A stretch of DNA of 64,000 bases. Origin: Deltaproteobacteria bacterium. Lineage in GTDB: Bacteria > Desulfobacterota > Desulfobacteria > Desulfobacterales > Desulfatirhabdiaceae. Below the pieces are notes generated by a model that searched no databases, was not told the origin of the DNA, and saw only the letters and a list, made by a program, of their open reading frames with translations. A program made the translations under genes and the position numbers. Shown piece by piece: positions 63,652-64,000 of the stretch. The stretch spans positions 39,744 to 103,743 of the forward strand of contig JACRBZ010000056.1 of the NCBI GenBank assembly GCA_016219185.1, given 5' to 3'. Each line of letters opens with the position of its first letter. Position 1 is the first letter of the stretch.

Positions 63652-64000
63652 TCAAAAATCCTTGAAATCCTTTTCATCAAAGGGAATGATCTCATCCGGA
63701 TGCACTTCCTTTTTCAGCGGGAACCGGATTTGTTTTGACGGAAGGTTTTTGGGGTTTATCGACGAACGGATTGGTTTCTGCGATTTTTGGGGACGGATTC
63801 GGGGCCGTCTGAGTTTTGTCTCGGACGCACCGCTGATCAGGATAACCAGATCATTGACAATGCCTTTCATCTGCTCGGCCTGAGCATTCATTTCCTCCGA
63901 AGCAGACGCGGACTCCTCGGCAGTGGCCGCGTTTTGCTGGGTCACCTTGTCCATTTCGGAAATCGCAATATTCACCTGCTCGATGCCCTTGGCCTGCTCG
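63652..64000 (-). CDS. Methyl-accepting chemotaxis protein, C-terminal part (runs off right edge)
   Basis: The last ~116 residues are visible. The end of the MCP signalling coiled coil reads EQAKGIEQVNIAISEMDKV, TQQNAATAEESASASEEM, NAQAEQMKGIVNDLVILI, the conserved C-terminal methylation-helix region. A basic linker follows (RRPRIRPQKSQKP), then an acidic tail ending DEKDFKDF, of the kind used as a flexible tether or CheR/CheB-docking tail. The ligand-binding half lies outside the window. The binding-protein/hybrid-kinase operon begins just downstream, so the receptor could share the same binding proteins. Confidence 0.9.
   Translation of the reverse strand, partial: EQAKGIEQVNIAISEMDKVTQQNAATAEESASASEEMNAQAEQMKGIVNDLVILISGASETKLRRPRIRPQKSQKPIRSSINPKNLPSKQIRFPLKKEVHPDEIIPFDEKDFKDF

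Overview
The window reads as chromosomal DNA of a free-living, signalling-rich Gram-negative bacterium, most likely a deltaproteobacterium (Desulfobacterota, Desulfobacterales-like). This is inference from the density of multi-PAS and hybrid histidine kinases, HDOD and MmgE/PrpD genes, and two kinds of dispersed palindromic repeat that I associate with that group. There is no rRNA, tRNA or taxonomic marker gene in the window to settle it. Both ends cut genes: a BACON-type adhesion or binding protein fragment on the left and the C-terminus of a chemotaxis receptor on the right.

1-20 kb is signalling and envelope stress. It holds a secreted beta-helix protein and a BaeSR-like two-component pair. 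Next is an ECF sigma factor with a small membrane protein and a signal peptidase I. A three-gene minus-strand operon follows: six-PAS sensor, HisKA_2 kinase, then a receiver-PAS-kinase gene split by an in-frame amber codon. A paralogous PAS kinase lies beside a deleted receiver pseudogene. The stretch ends with a pseudokinase-HDOD-GAF protein, a DegP/HtrA protease and an OmpR/CusS-type pair next to that protease. Part of this stretch arose by local duplication: 351-bp tandem PAS repeats, a duplicated kinase transmitter and a 67-bp inverted repeat.

20-27 kb holds two tandem DppA-like binding proteins followed by a hybrid histidine kinase with no permease. The same layout recurs at 58-63.6 kb with two SBP_bac_3 proteins and a hybrid kinase, plus a REC-GGDEF-REC protein. 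I read both as binding-protein-dependent sensing modules.

26.7-44.1 kb is an accessory island. It has a Fic-like protein lacking the catalytic His, a surface 5'-nucleotidase and a LysE exporter. Then comes a cluster of intact (higBA-like, brnT plus antitoxin) and decayed (phd-like with a stop codon, PIN remnant) toxin-antitoxin genes. A LexA-type repressor, an Eco57I-like adenine methyltransferase and a small PD-(D/E)xK protein form a tight operon. It faces a complete type I Zorya phage-defence operon (zorABCD). The LexA-methyltransferase-nuclease operon is the best candidate here for a poorly described system.

45-55 kb is a catabolic cluster: a complete dipeptide/nickel-type ABC importer, a saccharopine-dehydrogenase-like oxidoreductase, an unusual XRE repressor fused to a TRAP (DctP-like) ligand-binding domain, a Uma2 protein and an MmgE/PrpD-family enzyme. 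Two copies of a MITE-like repeat sit exactly at the stop codons of two of these genes.
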